A stretch of 64,000 bases of DNA from Neocallimastix lanati (nom. inval.) (GCA_016946835.1 JACVTC010000140.1:169501-233500); one strand, 5' to 3'. Shown: positions 42,341 to 55,209, counted from the stretch's first letter. The notes: generated by a model not told the origin, from the letters alone. Translations and numbers: made by a program.

Positions 42341-43395
42341 AAATAAAACATAACTTAAAATTAATTTATAAATTATTTACATATTTACATAACATAAAAT
42401 TTATGTTATAAAATTTATGTTTACATTAATTTTATGTATTTTATAGAATTTATGATATTACATAAATTTGTTTTATATCACGCTATTTTAATTTAATTAT
42501 TAATGCTTATTAATTTATTTTTATGTAATTATTAATAAAATAATTTAATAATAATTAAAATTTTTATTTTCATTTTTTATCATATTATTATTATTTTTTT
42601 AATATTAAATGAGAATATTAATATTCAAATAATAATAGTTAATAGCTTGTAACAAATAAATAAAGATCTTTTGTAATTTTTTTTTGTTTGAATAGTGGTT
42701 ATTTCTATAAATAATTTTTTATTTATATGTAATATAAATATAAATAATAAATAAAAAAAAATAATAATATTTTACTATATATAGAAAGCAATATATGTAA
42801 ATTATTAAAATTTTACACGTTTCCATTTATAAAAAAAAATTTTTGTTTAATATAATTAATACGTTTTAATTTATTAAAAAATATTATTATTTAATATATT
42901 TTTGATTAAAAAAATATTTTTATTTATTAATAATTTTTTTTTTTTTTACAACCTCAATTATTACAAACTTTTAATGTTATTTATTTATTCATAATATTTA
43001 TTAATTTTCGTAATTTGTGGATTTGAAAAATAAACATCATTTACATAAAAATAACAAATAATTCAAATGTTATATATATATATATATATCAAAGATATTA
43101 AATTAAAAAAACTAATTTTTTCATTTTTTCAATTCTCATATTTTTTTATTTTATCTTTATTTTTGATTTATTTAAATTCTACAACTTTTATCTAAATAAA
43201 AATCTTTTTTTTAAAAATTCTATTACTAATAAAAAATATCAAATAAATTATTTAAAAAGATGATTTTGTGTTAAATAATTAGAAAAAAATAAAATGATTA
43301 TGATTTTAATATAAAATTTCTCTTTCAATAAACATTTTTTTTTCTTTTAAAAAAAAAACTTTATATACATATTAATTTTATTTTCCTATAGCTTT

Positions 43396-43428
<33 letters not shown>

Positions 43429-43705
43429 TCAATATTGAATTTAAATAAAAATTGATATAAAATTTTGTAATAATTTATAATTTTTTTTTCTGTAATTAAT
43501 ATATTAAATTGAGTATAAAAAAAAAAAATATTAAACAATCTTGAAGCAATAAAATTAAATTATTCATTTTTATGGATTACTTAAACTAACAAGATATTTA
43601 TAAATTTAATATTATTTTTCTCAATTCAGTATTATTTTTATTATTAATTTTTGCTTTAATTATGTTTTAATTATTACTTTTCTCTTTTTTTTTTTTTATA
43701 TTTAT
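42341..43705. other. Gene-free AT-rich spacer
   Basis: Homopolymer and dinucleotide tracts only, e.g. (TA)n at about 43071-43089 and poly-T at about 43396-43415. The right end is the 3' flank of the DPBB gene. Confidence 0.55.
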
Positions 43706-44983
43706 TTATTGAGTAGATATTGAAATTTCTTGATGAGTTGACTCTGTAACAGGTTTTGCCGGTCTTCTAGTCATTTTTCTTTTAAGTTGTGTGGCACTAC
43801 GAGTTAAATTTCTCTTAACTTGAGTGAATGCTTCAGGGAATTTTTGTTTTAAGTCTTCATATTGATTTGGATTCTTCTTTTTCATAAATACTAAACCTAC
43901 ACCAGCAGCACCAAGAGCAGTACCACCAATAGCAGTTATAATACCAACTGAAGCACCAGCATTACTTTCATCATCTTCTCCTTTAACAGATTCATTTACT
44001 GCTTGTGAAACGACTTTATTGTTTTCTTTAGCTTTAGTAGCAACTTGAGTTGGTTTAGCACCATTTACAGTAGCTTTTGGTGCTCCAGCTTGAAGTGGAA
44101 TATTCTTTGTCATAGTATTATTACCTAACAAGGTTGGAAGAGCACCAGCGGATGTAACAGTCATTGGCATTATTGTTGTAGTAGTTGTTGTAGTAGTTGT
44201 AGTGGTGGTAGTGGTAGTTGTAGTGGTAGTGGTAGTTCTACCAGCAGAAGCATCAAATTCTCTAGTATTACTTGAACTGGAAGCTAATTTCTTAGCATTG
44301 GCTTCGAAAGCTGTAATAAAGGATTTACTAGAAGAAAAACCTAAATGTTCAGCGGCAGAACTAGCATTATTTTCGTATGGACCTGATAATTTTTCACCGG
44401 ACTTTGAATAGATAGCCCAAATAATATTAGATTCACCTTTACTCTTTTCTTCAACGGCAGTAAATGCAGAAACAGATAAATCAACGTGGTACTTATCACA
44501 AGATCCACATGAATCTACAATTCTTGCCTTAACTATTATATTTATTTTTTGTATTTAATATTTTTTATTATTATTAATGATATTATATATTGTTATTTTA
44601 ATGTTTTAAATACATACCCATCTTTTTAGTACCACTAGTTGGCATAAGAACTACATATTGAAAACAATTACCTTTCCAATCAAAATCATTACTCTTTTAT
44701 TTTAAAATAATGATTTTTTTAAATTTATATTTCATTAGTTTTTTTTTTTAAAAAAAAATTGATGAAAATTATTGTATATTCATTAAATTAAATATATTTA
44801 TTAATTGCTTACTAAAGCAGCAAAGTATTCATGTTCACCGAGGTTTAAACTTCCATCACATGCTGGTCTTTTTTGAGTTTCACACTCAGATGGACAACCA
44901 TAGTATGTAATTTCATAATTACCACCAGCAATAACAGTGGCAACAAGACCAGTAAATATAGTAACTAAACCACTTAACTTCAT
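43706..44983 (-). CDS. Membrane-anchored expansin-like (DPBB) protein, paralogue 1
   Basis: Three exons in phase: 44983-44813, 44693-44618 and 44532-43706; 357 residues. Signal peptide MKLSGLVTIFTGLVATVIAG. Then a single double-psi beta-barrel of the expansin/loosenin type: 'EITYYGCPSEC' (compare the TFYG motif), 'WKGNCFQYVVL', and 'VDSCGSCDKYHVDLSVSAF' with the conserved Asp of the DLS motif. No expansin carbohydrate-binding domain follows. Instead there are a Ser-rich stretch, about 20 consecutive Thr (mucin-like stalk), a Thr/Ala/Lys linker, one transmembrane helix ('GTALGAAGVGLVFM') and a basic cytoplasmic tail ('KQKFPEAFTQVKRNLTRSAT'). A wall-loosening or wall-binding role at the cell surface is inferred. 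The intron positions match paralogue 2. Confidence 0.85.
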
Positions 44984-45770
44984 TTTAATATATATATTTT
45001 ATTATAATTTTATAAAGTTTTATTTTATTATTGAATAATACGTTTATAATTTATTGCTTCAAAATTTTTTGAATATTTTTATTTGAAATATTATTTATTG
45101 TTTTAAATTTTCTTTTTCGAACAATAAATAATATTTTTTTTTATTTTTTTCTCTTTTTTTTTTTATTATTATTTATTTTTGTTATTTTTTCTTTTTTTTT
45201 TTTCTTGATATATTTATTCAATATCAATATTCCAAGAAAAATGAAAGAAAAAAGTGAAAAGTTATTACTATTAAAGCTTTTTATATAATTTTTGATAAAT
45301 TATTATTAGAATTTTATATGTTCAAATTAATATTGTTTTTTAAAATTTTTTTATGTATTTTTATTTATAATTAATATATTTAAATATATTAAAGTATATA
45401 TTAAATACAATGAAAATATTAAGACAATTTATAACCAATATATTATTTTAATATATATATATTATATATTATATTTTTGTGTAACAATTTAACTATATTA
45501 ATTTTAATATTAGAATAAATACTTTTTTTTTATTTTTTAAAATTTTTAAAATAAAAAAAAATAAAAATTTATAGATAATATATAAGGTAGATTAAAATTT
45601 TATATATATAGTATATTTAAAATAAATTACAAAAAAAAAGAGCATATTTATTTATTATTTTTAATATTATTTATTAATTCTTATTATTATTTAGTATCAT
45701 TATTTATTATTATTAATTTTAATAATATTTTTTAATATTTCTTATTATTTCTTTTTATTTGCTGTTAAAA
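44984..45770. other. AT-rich 5' flank of DPBB paralogue 1
   Basis: Pyrimidine-rich stretch (about 45120-45210) and AT dinucleotide tracts; no coding sequence. Confidence 0.5.
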
Positions 45771-46100
45771 TTTATTATTTATTAATATTCATTAATATTC
45801 ATTATAATTATTTATTATTTATTAATATTCATTAATATTCATTATAATTATTTATTATTTATTAATATTCATTAATATTCATTATAATTATTTATTATTT
45901 ATTAATATTCATTAATATTCATTATAATTATTTATTATTTATTAATATTCATTAATATTCATTATAATTATTTATTATTTATTAATATTCATTAATATTC
46001 ATTATAATTATTTATTATTTATTAATATTCATTAATATTCATTATAATTATTTATTATTTATTAATATTCATTAATATTCATTATAATTATTTATTAATA
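45771..46100. repeat. 40-bp minisatellite, 8 copies
   Basis: Eight consecutive identical copies of a 40-bp unit composed of ATTAATATTC twice, ATTATAATTA and TTTATTATTT. No difference between copies was seen. Confidence 0.97.
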
Positions 46101-46184
46101 ACTTTATAATACTTTTATTATATTTTTATTATATTTTATTATTAGTTTATAATTATAATTTTTTAATATTAATCATTATTTATT

Positions 46185-46340
46185 ATTATTTATTATTATT
46201 TATTATTTAAATTTATTATTTATTATTATTTATTATTTAAATTTATTATTTATTATTATTTATTATTTAAATTTATTATTTAAATTTATTATTTATTATT
46301 ATTTATTATTTAAATTTATTATTTAAATTTATTATTTATT
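46185..46340. repeat. Irregular tandem repeat of TTTATTATTTAAATTTATTA type
   Basis: Several copies of a 32-36-bp unit with variable numbers of TTATTA, next to the 40-bp minisatellite. Confidence 0.8.
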
Positions 46341-46559
46341 AATATTAATTAATATTTATTAATATTCATTATTATTAGTTTTTAATTATTTTAATATTTA
46401 TCATTATTTATTATTATTTATTATTATTTATTTTTTATTATTATTTTGTTATAAAAAATTATATTAAAATATTTAAATATTAATTAAAGTATGAATATAA
46501 TAATAAAGTAAAAAATTTAACAATATTAATAATCATAGTAATAATATAAAATATTATAA

Positions 46560-46655
46560 TATTTTTTTGTTATATAATTAATTATTTAATAATACTTTTT
46601 TTGTTATATAATTAATTATTTAATAATACTTTTTTTGTTATATAATTAATTAATA
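46560..46655. repeat. 35-bp tandem repeat, 3 copies
   Basis: Three copies of a unit containing TTTGTTATATAATTAATTAT; the last copy is incomplete. Confidence 0.9.
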
Positions 46656-48127
46656 ATTATAAAATAATTTATATATATTTCTTTTTATTTAATATATTTT
46701 ATGTTTATAATATTTTAGATATTTGTAGATTAAATATTATAAATTAAAATTTATTATTATGGCCCAACAAAACTTTCATGAATATTTTTTTTTTCTGTAT
46801 GAATAAAATAATCAATACATTGTATTTATTTTAATTTTTGACTATATTTTTTTATCTAATAATAATTAAAAATATAAATTGTGCAACCATAATTTTTTAT
46901 CTAATAATTATTAAAATTATAAACTGTGCAACAATTTCAAACTAATTTTTATTTTTTATATTTGTATTTTTAAATATATATATATCTATGAAAAATTATT
47001 AATATTTATAAAATTAAAGATAATAATATTATAGTATTAAATAATAAATAACAAATATTTAGTATTAATCAAATTTATTATATTGTATAATAGTATGTAA
47101 TTATGAAATTTAATATGGGGAAAATAAAATATATAATAATTAAAACCTATTACTATTAGCTTATTTTTTATTGGAACAAAAAAGATAAAATTTGGACAGA
47201 TGATGTTAAATTATATTTAACGAAGACTCTATATTAAAATAAGTAAATATTATAAATGTTCTAGAAGATGTATCATATAGATACTAGTTAGTAATAATCT
47301 AATAGTATTTATTATATTATATTAAGATATATCGTTATAGATTATATAGTAATAACGAGCTTACTTATTATCTATATAGTCTTGCAGCATGAGAATGTAC
47401 TTATTAACTTATAAATAATAATAACTCCTAGTATTAGCGCTTTTAACATCAATATTATGATACATAATAATTAAATATAAATATCGAGTATAAATATTAT
47501 ATTGAATTATAGATATAATATGTTATATTAGATATACTAAGATATATTAATAGCTTAATTTAAGTATTTAGATATACTTAAATAGTCTCTAAGAGTATTT
47601 ATCTGAAGGTTTCATAAGAATTAAACCACAATTTATACAAAATTTCAATTATTAATAAATTATTAAAAGTAATAAATATCTTTTAATATTGGCATTTGAT
47701 GCATAAAAACGATTGATTCAATATTATCTTAATATAATTTTTATAAAAACTTTAAAGAAAAAAAAATTTTTTTTTTTTATAAAATTTTTAAGAATACTAG
47801 AGTATAATTATTACTTCCAAATTCTAAAGAAGAAAATAAAGGAGACAAAAAAGAGCTTTCAATAGTTAAAATAGATGAACAAGAAAAGGTTGAAAATACT
47901 AAATTTGATGATGATGATGAATTTAAGGATGTTTAAGGATGATAATTACATATTAGAAAAATTAAAAAATATAATATAAATTTTTTAATAAATATTTTTA
48001 ATTATAATTATTTCAATATATTGTATATTTATTTTATAATATATATATTAATATTTACTTTCTTATTCTTTTATTCTTTTAAATTTTTATAAATAATAAA
48101 TTTTAATTATTAATACTAAATAATAAT

Positions 48128-48179
<52 letters not shown>

Positions 48180-48320
48180 TCAATAATTTCGTTTATAAAT
48201 TAAAGATTGCCTGAAGGACTAAAAGAATTATTGAATTAATTTTATCTGCTATGATACCAGAAGGTACCGATGCTCATTTCACAAACTCTCCACCACTGGA
48301 ATATGTCGAAGTTAAAGAAG
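46656..48320. other. AT-rich spacer with possible decayed coding scraps
   Basis: At 47815-47935 a plus-strand frame reads 'SKEENKGDKKELSIVKIDE' and 'FDDDDEFKDV', which could be a gene end or chance. (AAT)n at about 48130-48176. No other signal. Confidence 0.4.
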
Positions 48321-48324
48321 CAAA

Positions 48325-48700
48325 ATCAGCATAGCGAGTTAATGTAGCTTCAAAATCTTTCTTTTTATAAGCAGTATTACAAAAATTCTTTTCCTTGTCA
48401 CTTTTATCTCTCTCTTATTCTTCTTTTCCTTTTCTTCTTTTATTAATTCTAGCTCTGGTTCTGGCTCTGGTTTTTCCTTTAGTTCTGATTTTGCTTCTTT
48501 AGTTATAAAATTCTACAGCAAGTTTCTTGCTAAGCATTGTACTCCGTAAGTTCTTAAAGCTTTAAAATAGACTGAAAAGGAAAAAGCTGAAGCTTCCATA
48601 TTAAATTACTATGATGTTGCTAAAGTTGATGAAGTTCCTAATCAAGGTAATATTTTATTCAAGGAAGGTAAATATTCTGAAGCTGTTAATAATTAAATTA
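48325..48700. pseudogene. STI1/HOP co-chaperone pseudogene, internally inverted
   Basis: Minus strand (about 48500-48325): 'EKPEPEPELELIKEEKEKKN' then 'NTAYKKKDFEATLTRYADF', the acidic linker and first helices of the TPR2A domain of STI1/HOP. Plus strand (about 48505-48695): 'FLAKHCTP', 'VLKALK' and 'TEKEKAEASILNYYDV' with 'NQGNILFKEGKYSEAV', the end of TPR2A and start of TPR2B. In the intact protein these lie on one strand in this order, so one half is inverted. Stops and frame changes interrupt both halves. STI1 bridges HSP70 and HSP90; this copy cannot. Confidence 0.6.
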
Positions 48701-48749
48701 ATGGCTATTAGTGAAGCTGAAAAGGATGAAGTCTTCATATGAATTATAT

Positions 48750-49390
48750 AATATTAAAGATTAAATAACCATAATAAATAATACAATAACCAAATTAAAA
48801 TCATTTTTAAGTCAATAATGATGAACATTAACTTTAAATTTCGAATTTTAATTCCAACACTAAGCATGATTAAAAAAAGAACAATATTAATTAAGAAAAA
48901 ATACTTATTTAAAGCTACCTATAAACCTTATTATATTAATAAGTAATATTAATTAATCCTATACATAATCTTTTTTAATAAAAAAATAAATAAAATAAAA
49001 TGAAAATTTTTAGAAAAATTTCAATAAAAAATTATTTTAAGTATATAATTCTTTTTCATTTATTTTTTTTTTTTATTTATCAAAAATTATTGTAAAAGTT
49101 TTAAATATCTAATATTTATTTTAACAATTTTTTTTTAGTTATTAACCATTATTTTTCATATTTCATCATATATTATTTTTTTTAAAATACTTTTCATTTT
49201 TAACCAAAATAAATATAGAAATCAAGATATAATCATATATATATTACTTATTATTACATTAATTAAATCTTATTTTTTTTTCATTGAAATCCAATAACAA
49301 TAAAAGCAACTCTTTAAATATACATTAATACTTAACTTTTTATTCCATTTAATTGAATAAAAAAAATTTATTCATGTTCTTTTAATTCTT

Positions 49391-49431
<41 letters not shown>

Positions 49432-49784
49432 TTAAAAAAAAAAAGTTTTTAAAATACAATGTCAAACATAAATAATTAACCTTTTATTTAAAAAAAATAA
49501 TTTATAAAAATAATAACAATATAAAGTTATACCATATAATTTAATAAAAAAAAAAAAAAAGCATTTTAAAAATTTATGTTAATAATGAATATAATAACTT
49601 TAATATGTCAAATTCCCATGCTTTAGTAAAACTATTTATATATATACACTAAAGATGACAAATATTAATAAATACTTTAAATAAAAAAAAAAAAAACCTT
49701 TAATATATAATTATTACTATTTAAAAATATTATTTATTAAAATTTCAATAATACATTATATTTTTATTTTTATTTTTATTTTTA

Positions 49785-49833
<49 letters not shown>

Positions 49834-50011
49834 ATTTTATTTTTTGAATCTACAATATTAATTTATTCAAATATTTTTATCACACTTTTTTTATACTCTT
49901 TGGATTATCATAAAAATATTAACTTTTCTAGGATATTTTAACATATAAAAAAAAACTTATTATTAGATATAAATTATTCTATACTATAATTTAATTTACA
50001 TGTAACAAATG

Positions 50012-50043
<32 letters not shown>

Positions 50044-50089
50044 TAAATATATAAAATGGATGAATTCTATGTTTTATATTTTAAAATCA
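48750..50089. other. Gene-free AT-rich spacer
   Basis: (ATT)n at about 49393-49430, (TTTTTA)n at about 49758-49832 and a poly-T/poly-A junction near 50011-50043. Nothing coding. Confidence 0.55.
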
Positions 50090-51925
50090 ATAGCTCATGT
50101 AGAGGATATAAATAAATTCAGAAAAAAATAAAAAGTTCATAGGTAATGGAACCTCCTCTGTAATTCTCGTTCTTTCTTTGTTCGATCCAAATAGAGGTGC
50201 ATAATATGAGACTTGCCCTATTACTATATAGCAGGAATTAACACGGATAGGAAAAATAAGGATTGTAAGGGTTAGGGTTATGATTTTGTTATTATTGAAA
50301 TCTTATATTAGTTTATTTTTTAATCTTATTTATTTGAAGCAAATGGCATATTTTTTAAGAATACATAATTTAATGTAATTTATACATACAAAATATATTT
50401 GATGGATCATACATATTTCAATACATTAAATACAACTATATAAAAGAGGCTTATAAAATTAAAAATTTTTTAAAACTATATATATATATTCATAAACTAT
50501 ATAAACTATATATTAATATAATATATTCTATTTATTTATAATAACATATTTAATATTTAAAATTATAATAAAAGTTGTAATAAAATAAAAATTATTAATT
50601 AAAATGTTAATTAAATTTGTAAACTAAAAATACTAATTTTCTAACAAAATCTAAATTGATTCTTAAGAAATCCATTTATGGAGTAAAGTACTTTTCTAAC
50701 TTTATTATTCATTCTTTGTAAGATAGTTTTCAATTCTAAATCATTTGAAAAAGGTACACCAAGGTAGGCATAGCAATACGTTTTAAATAACTCTTGACTT
50801 GAATGACAAAAAGTGGGGTTACTATTATTAAGAAATCTTGAAACATCTCCTCGTACTTCTAAACTAGTATATTTGTTGATACTAAATTGCATATTTCTTG
50901 ACCATTTTCTGGTTAATTTTAATAATTTCTTAAGTTGAGATTAATATCTACCTCTCGTCCATGACATAGTTGAACCCATTAATTGAAAGAATAAACCAGT
51001 TATCAAGGTTATTGTTGGTTAATTTATCTTGCTAATCAGAAGGAGCTCATGTTAAAGTCTCCAAGAAGAATAAATGGATAGGTAGTGTGATTCTGATGTC
51101 ATATGAGAGCTTCAGAGAATGTATATCAGACTTGTAATGAGTGTTTCTTTGTGGGAATATAGACATTACCTACAGAACACTTAGAGTGATTTCCATAGAC
51201 TATAGGTTATTAAAGAAACAAGATGAATGTTAGGAATTATCCTCAAGGACGACTTGACATGAGACATGATAACCCAAGATATAAACCTCTGCAACCCGGG
51301 GTATTGGAATCCATTCTCTTCTGGAAATATTTGTAGTTGGGAAGTGTTACTTTATATGGATATCTAGCATCATTGGTACCGTTACCTGTTTCCTAAAAAC
51401 GTAGGAATAATGATTTAATAATTCATGTTGAAGTACTCAATGTTATCACTTTTCACAAATCACAAAAAATTCCATCCATTTGTGTTCTAACTAAGACAAA
51501 AAGAAAAACTTTTCTGTGTTAGAATGTGAAATTGGATTTTGAGAATTAAGATTAGATATATTGGGAGCATTGAAATTCATGATTGGCATTTATAATATTT
51601 ACTATACTAATTGAACTGAGACTTGCTGAGTTTATATTACTGGATGGTACTATTAGATAATAAATTTTGTTTTAAATGCTAAAAAAGAAAACCTTTTGAT
51701 TCCATTTGGAACATCTACAATATGACATTTTAAATCCTGATATTGTTTTTTTTTCAAATAATTTTAGGTTAATTTCGTTGATTATTATAGAATATAGGTC
51801 CATTAATATTCCATGACTGAGAGTATCTCTGACAATTTCCTAAAGCAACCTCCAAGTAATTTTAAACTATGTCCAGTAATATCTAAAGATAATTCCTTAA
51901 AATGTTAAATCTAAATAGTTAATAA
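50090..51925 (-). mobile_element. Old decayed LINE fragments
   Basis: Several minus-strand pieces match the domains of the 22-26 kb LINE. At about 51925-51780 'ELSLDITGHSLK' matches the region before the reverse transcriptase. At about 51500-50950 are endonuclease pieces ('PGCRGLYLG', 'CSVGNVYIPTKKHS', 'FILLGDFNM'). At 50892-50641 is the thumb piece 'YAYLGVPFSNDLELKTIL'. At about 50250-50100 is 'VSYYAPLFGSNKE'. Stops and frame changes are many. The piece order (RT-proximal, then endonuclease, then thumb) cannot come from one uninterrupted copy, so at least two relics or one rearranged copy are present. Confidence 0.8.
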
Positions 51926-51938
51926 TGTACATTAAAAA
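51926..51938. repeat. Target-site duplication, left copy
   Basis: TGTACATTAAAAA, repeated exactly at 53119-53131; it bounds the 5'-truncated LINE copy. Confidence 0.7.
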
Positions 51939-52972
51939 AAAATTTTTTTTTTCTTTTTTTTTTAACGGCAGCAAACTTGTTTCATCTTTATTAATTAAAT
52001 ATTTGAAAAAAATACATGTAATAAAAAGAAAAAAAAAAAAAAAAAAGATAAAAAAATAAACAAAACAAAACAAAAAAAAAACACAAAATAAAATAAAATA
52101 AAATAAAATAATGGTATAAAATATTCTAGTTTTATTTAATTAATATTTGTAAGACTTCACAAGGGCATTATTATACTGAAGTATAATAATTAATTTTGAC
52201 TTAACAATGTTATTCATAATTTTAAGATATGAAATTATGATCTTCATTGGTTGCGCTAGCCCTGCTGGCCTTTCTTCTATCTTACTATTTCTTCAGCATT
52301 GACGTTCTTGGTAGTAAGTAGTACGATTCAATTTGAACCTATTGAACAAAGACCATTGCTGGCCAATAGCAATAGGTATAATTGATTGAAGAAGTGCCGC
52401 AGTAACCACCAAGAATAGAGTATCAGAATAAGCACCTGATTTCATCTGGCACATAAGTAGATCCTTCCATTCCTTTGTACTGTTATTAATACTGTTATTA
52501 AAAATTAGCTTTAATAGAATTGATTTTCATATCTCTTTTCCAATAAAAATCCTTGATTTTATTATCGTTATTACCTCTTTTCTCTGGTTTACGTTTAAGA
52601 GTTCTACTTTCTTTCGTCCATGTATATTTTCTAGATTTTGGAATATTATTAACTAAATAGGAAATAATACAATTTGAATCTTTCCATTTATCAAAACATT
52701 TGACTTGAGACAAAGCATACTTAGCTGACAATGGAAGAATATTTAAATCTTTTTGAAATTGAATATACATTAATAAAAGATTTGGCTTTTTGTAAAGCTG
52801 CAATCTATCTTAATCCTATATTAATTAATTTCTGAGTATTATTTGTTCTCACTTTATTTGAACCAAGTAAGGAATTTTGGAATTTGAAAGAAATTTACTA
52901 ACAGAAAAGAGAGCTTTAGAAACTTTAGAGTTAAGTAATTTAATAATAGGGTTCAACGATAAGCTTTTATCA

Positions 52973-52984
52973 AATGGTATACCT

Positions 52985-52988
<4 letters not shown>
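52973..52988. repeat. Target-site duplication of the nested insert, left copy
   Basis: AATGGTATACCTAAAT, exact match to 53075-53090. It lies inside the 'YLGIPF' codons of the host LINE copy. Confidence 0.9.
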
Positions 52989-53038
<50 letters not shown>

Positions 53039-53074
53039 GGCAGCAAACTTGCTTCATCTTTATTAATTAAATAT
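52989..53074 (-). mobile_element. Ultra-short LINE 3'-end insertion nested in the older LINE copy
   Basis: Only about 39 bp of element 3' end (53036-53074, AACGGCAGCAAACTTGCTTC onwards on the plus strand) and a 47-base tail (52989-53035). The 39 bp match the 3' end of the surrounding copy at about 51963-52001 with one visible difference. Flanked by the exact 16-bp duplication at 52973-52988 and 53075-53090. Confidence 0.9.
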
Positions 53075-53090
53075 AATGGTATACCTAAAT
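53075..53090. repeat. Target-site duplication of the nested insert, right copy
   Basis: AATGGTATACCTAAAT, identical to 52973-52988. Confidence 0.9.
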
Positions 53091-53118
53091 AGGTACAACA
53101 TTTAGTTATTGGGATTGG

Positions 53119-53131
53119 TGTACATTAAAAA
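53119..53131. repeat. Target-site duplication, right copy
   Basis: TGTACATTAAAAA, identical to 51926-51938. Confidence 0.7.
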
Positions 53132-54070
53132 TGTAATTTGAATAATACTTAATAATATAAAAAGTATTTTATAATAATATAAAATAAATATAAAAAATAA
53201 ATAAAATTTTTATATTTAAAAATATTAAAAAAAAAAATAAAAATAAAAATAAAAAATAAAAATAAAAAATAAAGAATTAATAGTTTTATTATTAATAACA
53301 TTATTTGATAACCAATTTTTCTTTTTATTTATTTTTATTTATTATTATTTTTATTTATATTTTTATTTTATTTGTTAAATGAATTGAATTTATTATAATT
53401 TTTTATTCCTTTTTGAATTATAAAATTCTTGGTAATAAATTTTTTTTTTTTAATGTTTTACTTTTCTATTATATAAAATATATATTAAATATTTAACTAT
53501 CAGAAATATTATCATTTATAATATATATATTATATTCTATTTTATACTTTAATTTTTTTAACTAAAGATTAATAAATTACATTCCTTTACATTTTTTTTA
53601 ATAATAATAAAATATAATAGGAATATAAAACAAAATTTTATTATATTAAAATAAAATTCATTTAACTTTTATTATTATATATATTATGATAGTAAATTTT
53701 CATAATATATTAAATTAGTAAATATCTTTTTTTTTTTTTTTTTTTTTTTTTGCAATAATACGTGATATAATCATTTTTTAATAATTATTTTATAATATTA
53801 AAAAATTATAAATATATAAAAAATTGAAAATTATTAAAAATTATAATAATTATTAAGTATAATATTAAAAAATTGATTTATACTAAAAATTTTTGAAAAC
53901 TTTGACAACAGTTAAATTTTGTTTTTAATAATACACGTTTATAATGAAAAAAAAAAAAATTTAATGATTAAATAATCATTAAATTTAAATAAAATTAATT
54001 ATTAAATTTTTTTTTTTTTTTTTTTTTTTTGTAATTTAAAATTTTCTTTCAATTTATAATATCAATTAAA
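53132..54070. other. AT-rich spacer, 3' flank of DPBB paralogue 2
   Basis: Poly-T tracts at about 53727-53751 and 54007-54030; no coding sequence. Confidence 0.55.
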
Positions 54071-55173
54071 TTAAACATATAATGTGTCAGTAGATTGTTT
54101 TGGTGCTCTCTTAGTAACTCTTCTTTTGATTGAGGTAGCACTACGACTTAATCCTCTCTTAACATTATTGAAAGCTTCTGGGAACTTTTGTTTCATTTCT
54201 TCATAAGTACTTGGGTTCTTCTTCTTCATGAAAAGTAAACCTACACCAGCAGCACCGAGAACACCTCCACCAATAGCAAGAAGTCCGATTGTGGTACCAG
54301 TACTATTTTCATCATCTTCTTCTTTTTCTTTCTTATCTTCACTAATAACCTTTTCAATTGTTTTAACTGATTGGGTTTGTTGTGGTGCCTTACCAGCAGA
54401 AGTAACTGGTACTTTGACACCTGGTACAACAACTGGATTGACAGAAGCAGTTACATTTTTAGAAACACCAACCGGTAAATCTTTAGCTGGTAAGGTATTG
54501 TTTGGTAAAGTCTTGACTGGAACAGCTGAAGGAATTAAGGCTTTAGTCGTTAGAATTGGAGCAAGGGTTTTAGATGTAATTCTAGAAGAAGTAGTGGATA
54601 CAATCTTTTTTGAAGTAGATTTCTTTTCAACAGAACCACTACTAGAAGAATTGAAGCTTCCGCTACTGCTGCTACTTGAAGCTAATTTCTTAGCATTACC
54701 ATCAAAAGCAGATATGAAAGCATCAGAAGACATACCAAGTTTTTTGGCAGAGCCTTCGACACTATTATAGAATGGGCCAGCTAATCTACTACCACTTTTA
54801 GAGTATATACCCCAAATAATTTTACCAGTACCTTTACTCTTTTCACGTATTTCTTTGAAAGCAACTTCGGATAAATCAAGATGATATCTAGCACAAGATC
54901 CACAAGAATCAACAACAGTGGCCTTAGCTATATCAATATTAATTATTAATAACAAAATTGTTATTTATATAATATTTATTGATGAATTAATAAATGTATA
55001 TTTTTTCATTTGAAATGCTTTCAATTTTAGAAATAAATAAAATTAAGATAAAATATATTAAATATAATTAATATACATACCAAGTTTTTCGACATTACTA
55101 CCATCAGCCATCATGTAAACAGCATAATTACCACAGTAGTCTTCATAATTTTTTAATTTTTTACTCTTTCAAG

Positions 55174-55209
<36 letters not shown>

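Larger units (their letters stand above)
51939..53118 (-). mobile_element. 5'-truncated LINE copy of a second family, interrupted by a nested insertion
   Basis: Minus strand, from about 53118: 'TYLGIPFDKSLSLNPIIKLL' (split by the nested insert), 'CFDKWKDSNCIISYLVNNIP', 'KYTWTKESRTL', then a C-terminal stretch, then a 3' end reading GCAAACTTG (plus strand) next to a poly-T at about 51951-51962, i.e. a poly-A tail in element sense. Flanked by TGTACATTAAAAA on both sides. The protein resembles the LINE at 22-26 kb, but the 3' UTR is different (AACGGCAGCAAACTTG versus AGACTAGGAATAAAC in plus and reverse sense), so it is a separate family. Frames are broken. Confidence 0.75.

Noticed and set aside
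47815-47935. Acidic coding-like frame ('DDDDEFKDV')
   Set aside because: Only about 40 codons, no matching exon nearby; kept only as a remark in the spacer entry.
50264-50282. Interstitial telomere-like sequence (GGGTTAGGGTTA)
   Set aside because: Fewer than three units, next to a LINE relic; too short to mean a telomere fusion, though LINE tails sometimes carry such words.
54228-54770. 180-codon plus-strand frame
   Set aside because: Antisense shadow of the third exon of DPBB paralogue 2, whose signal peptide, exon phases and paralogue support the minus strand.
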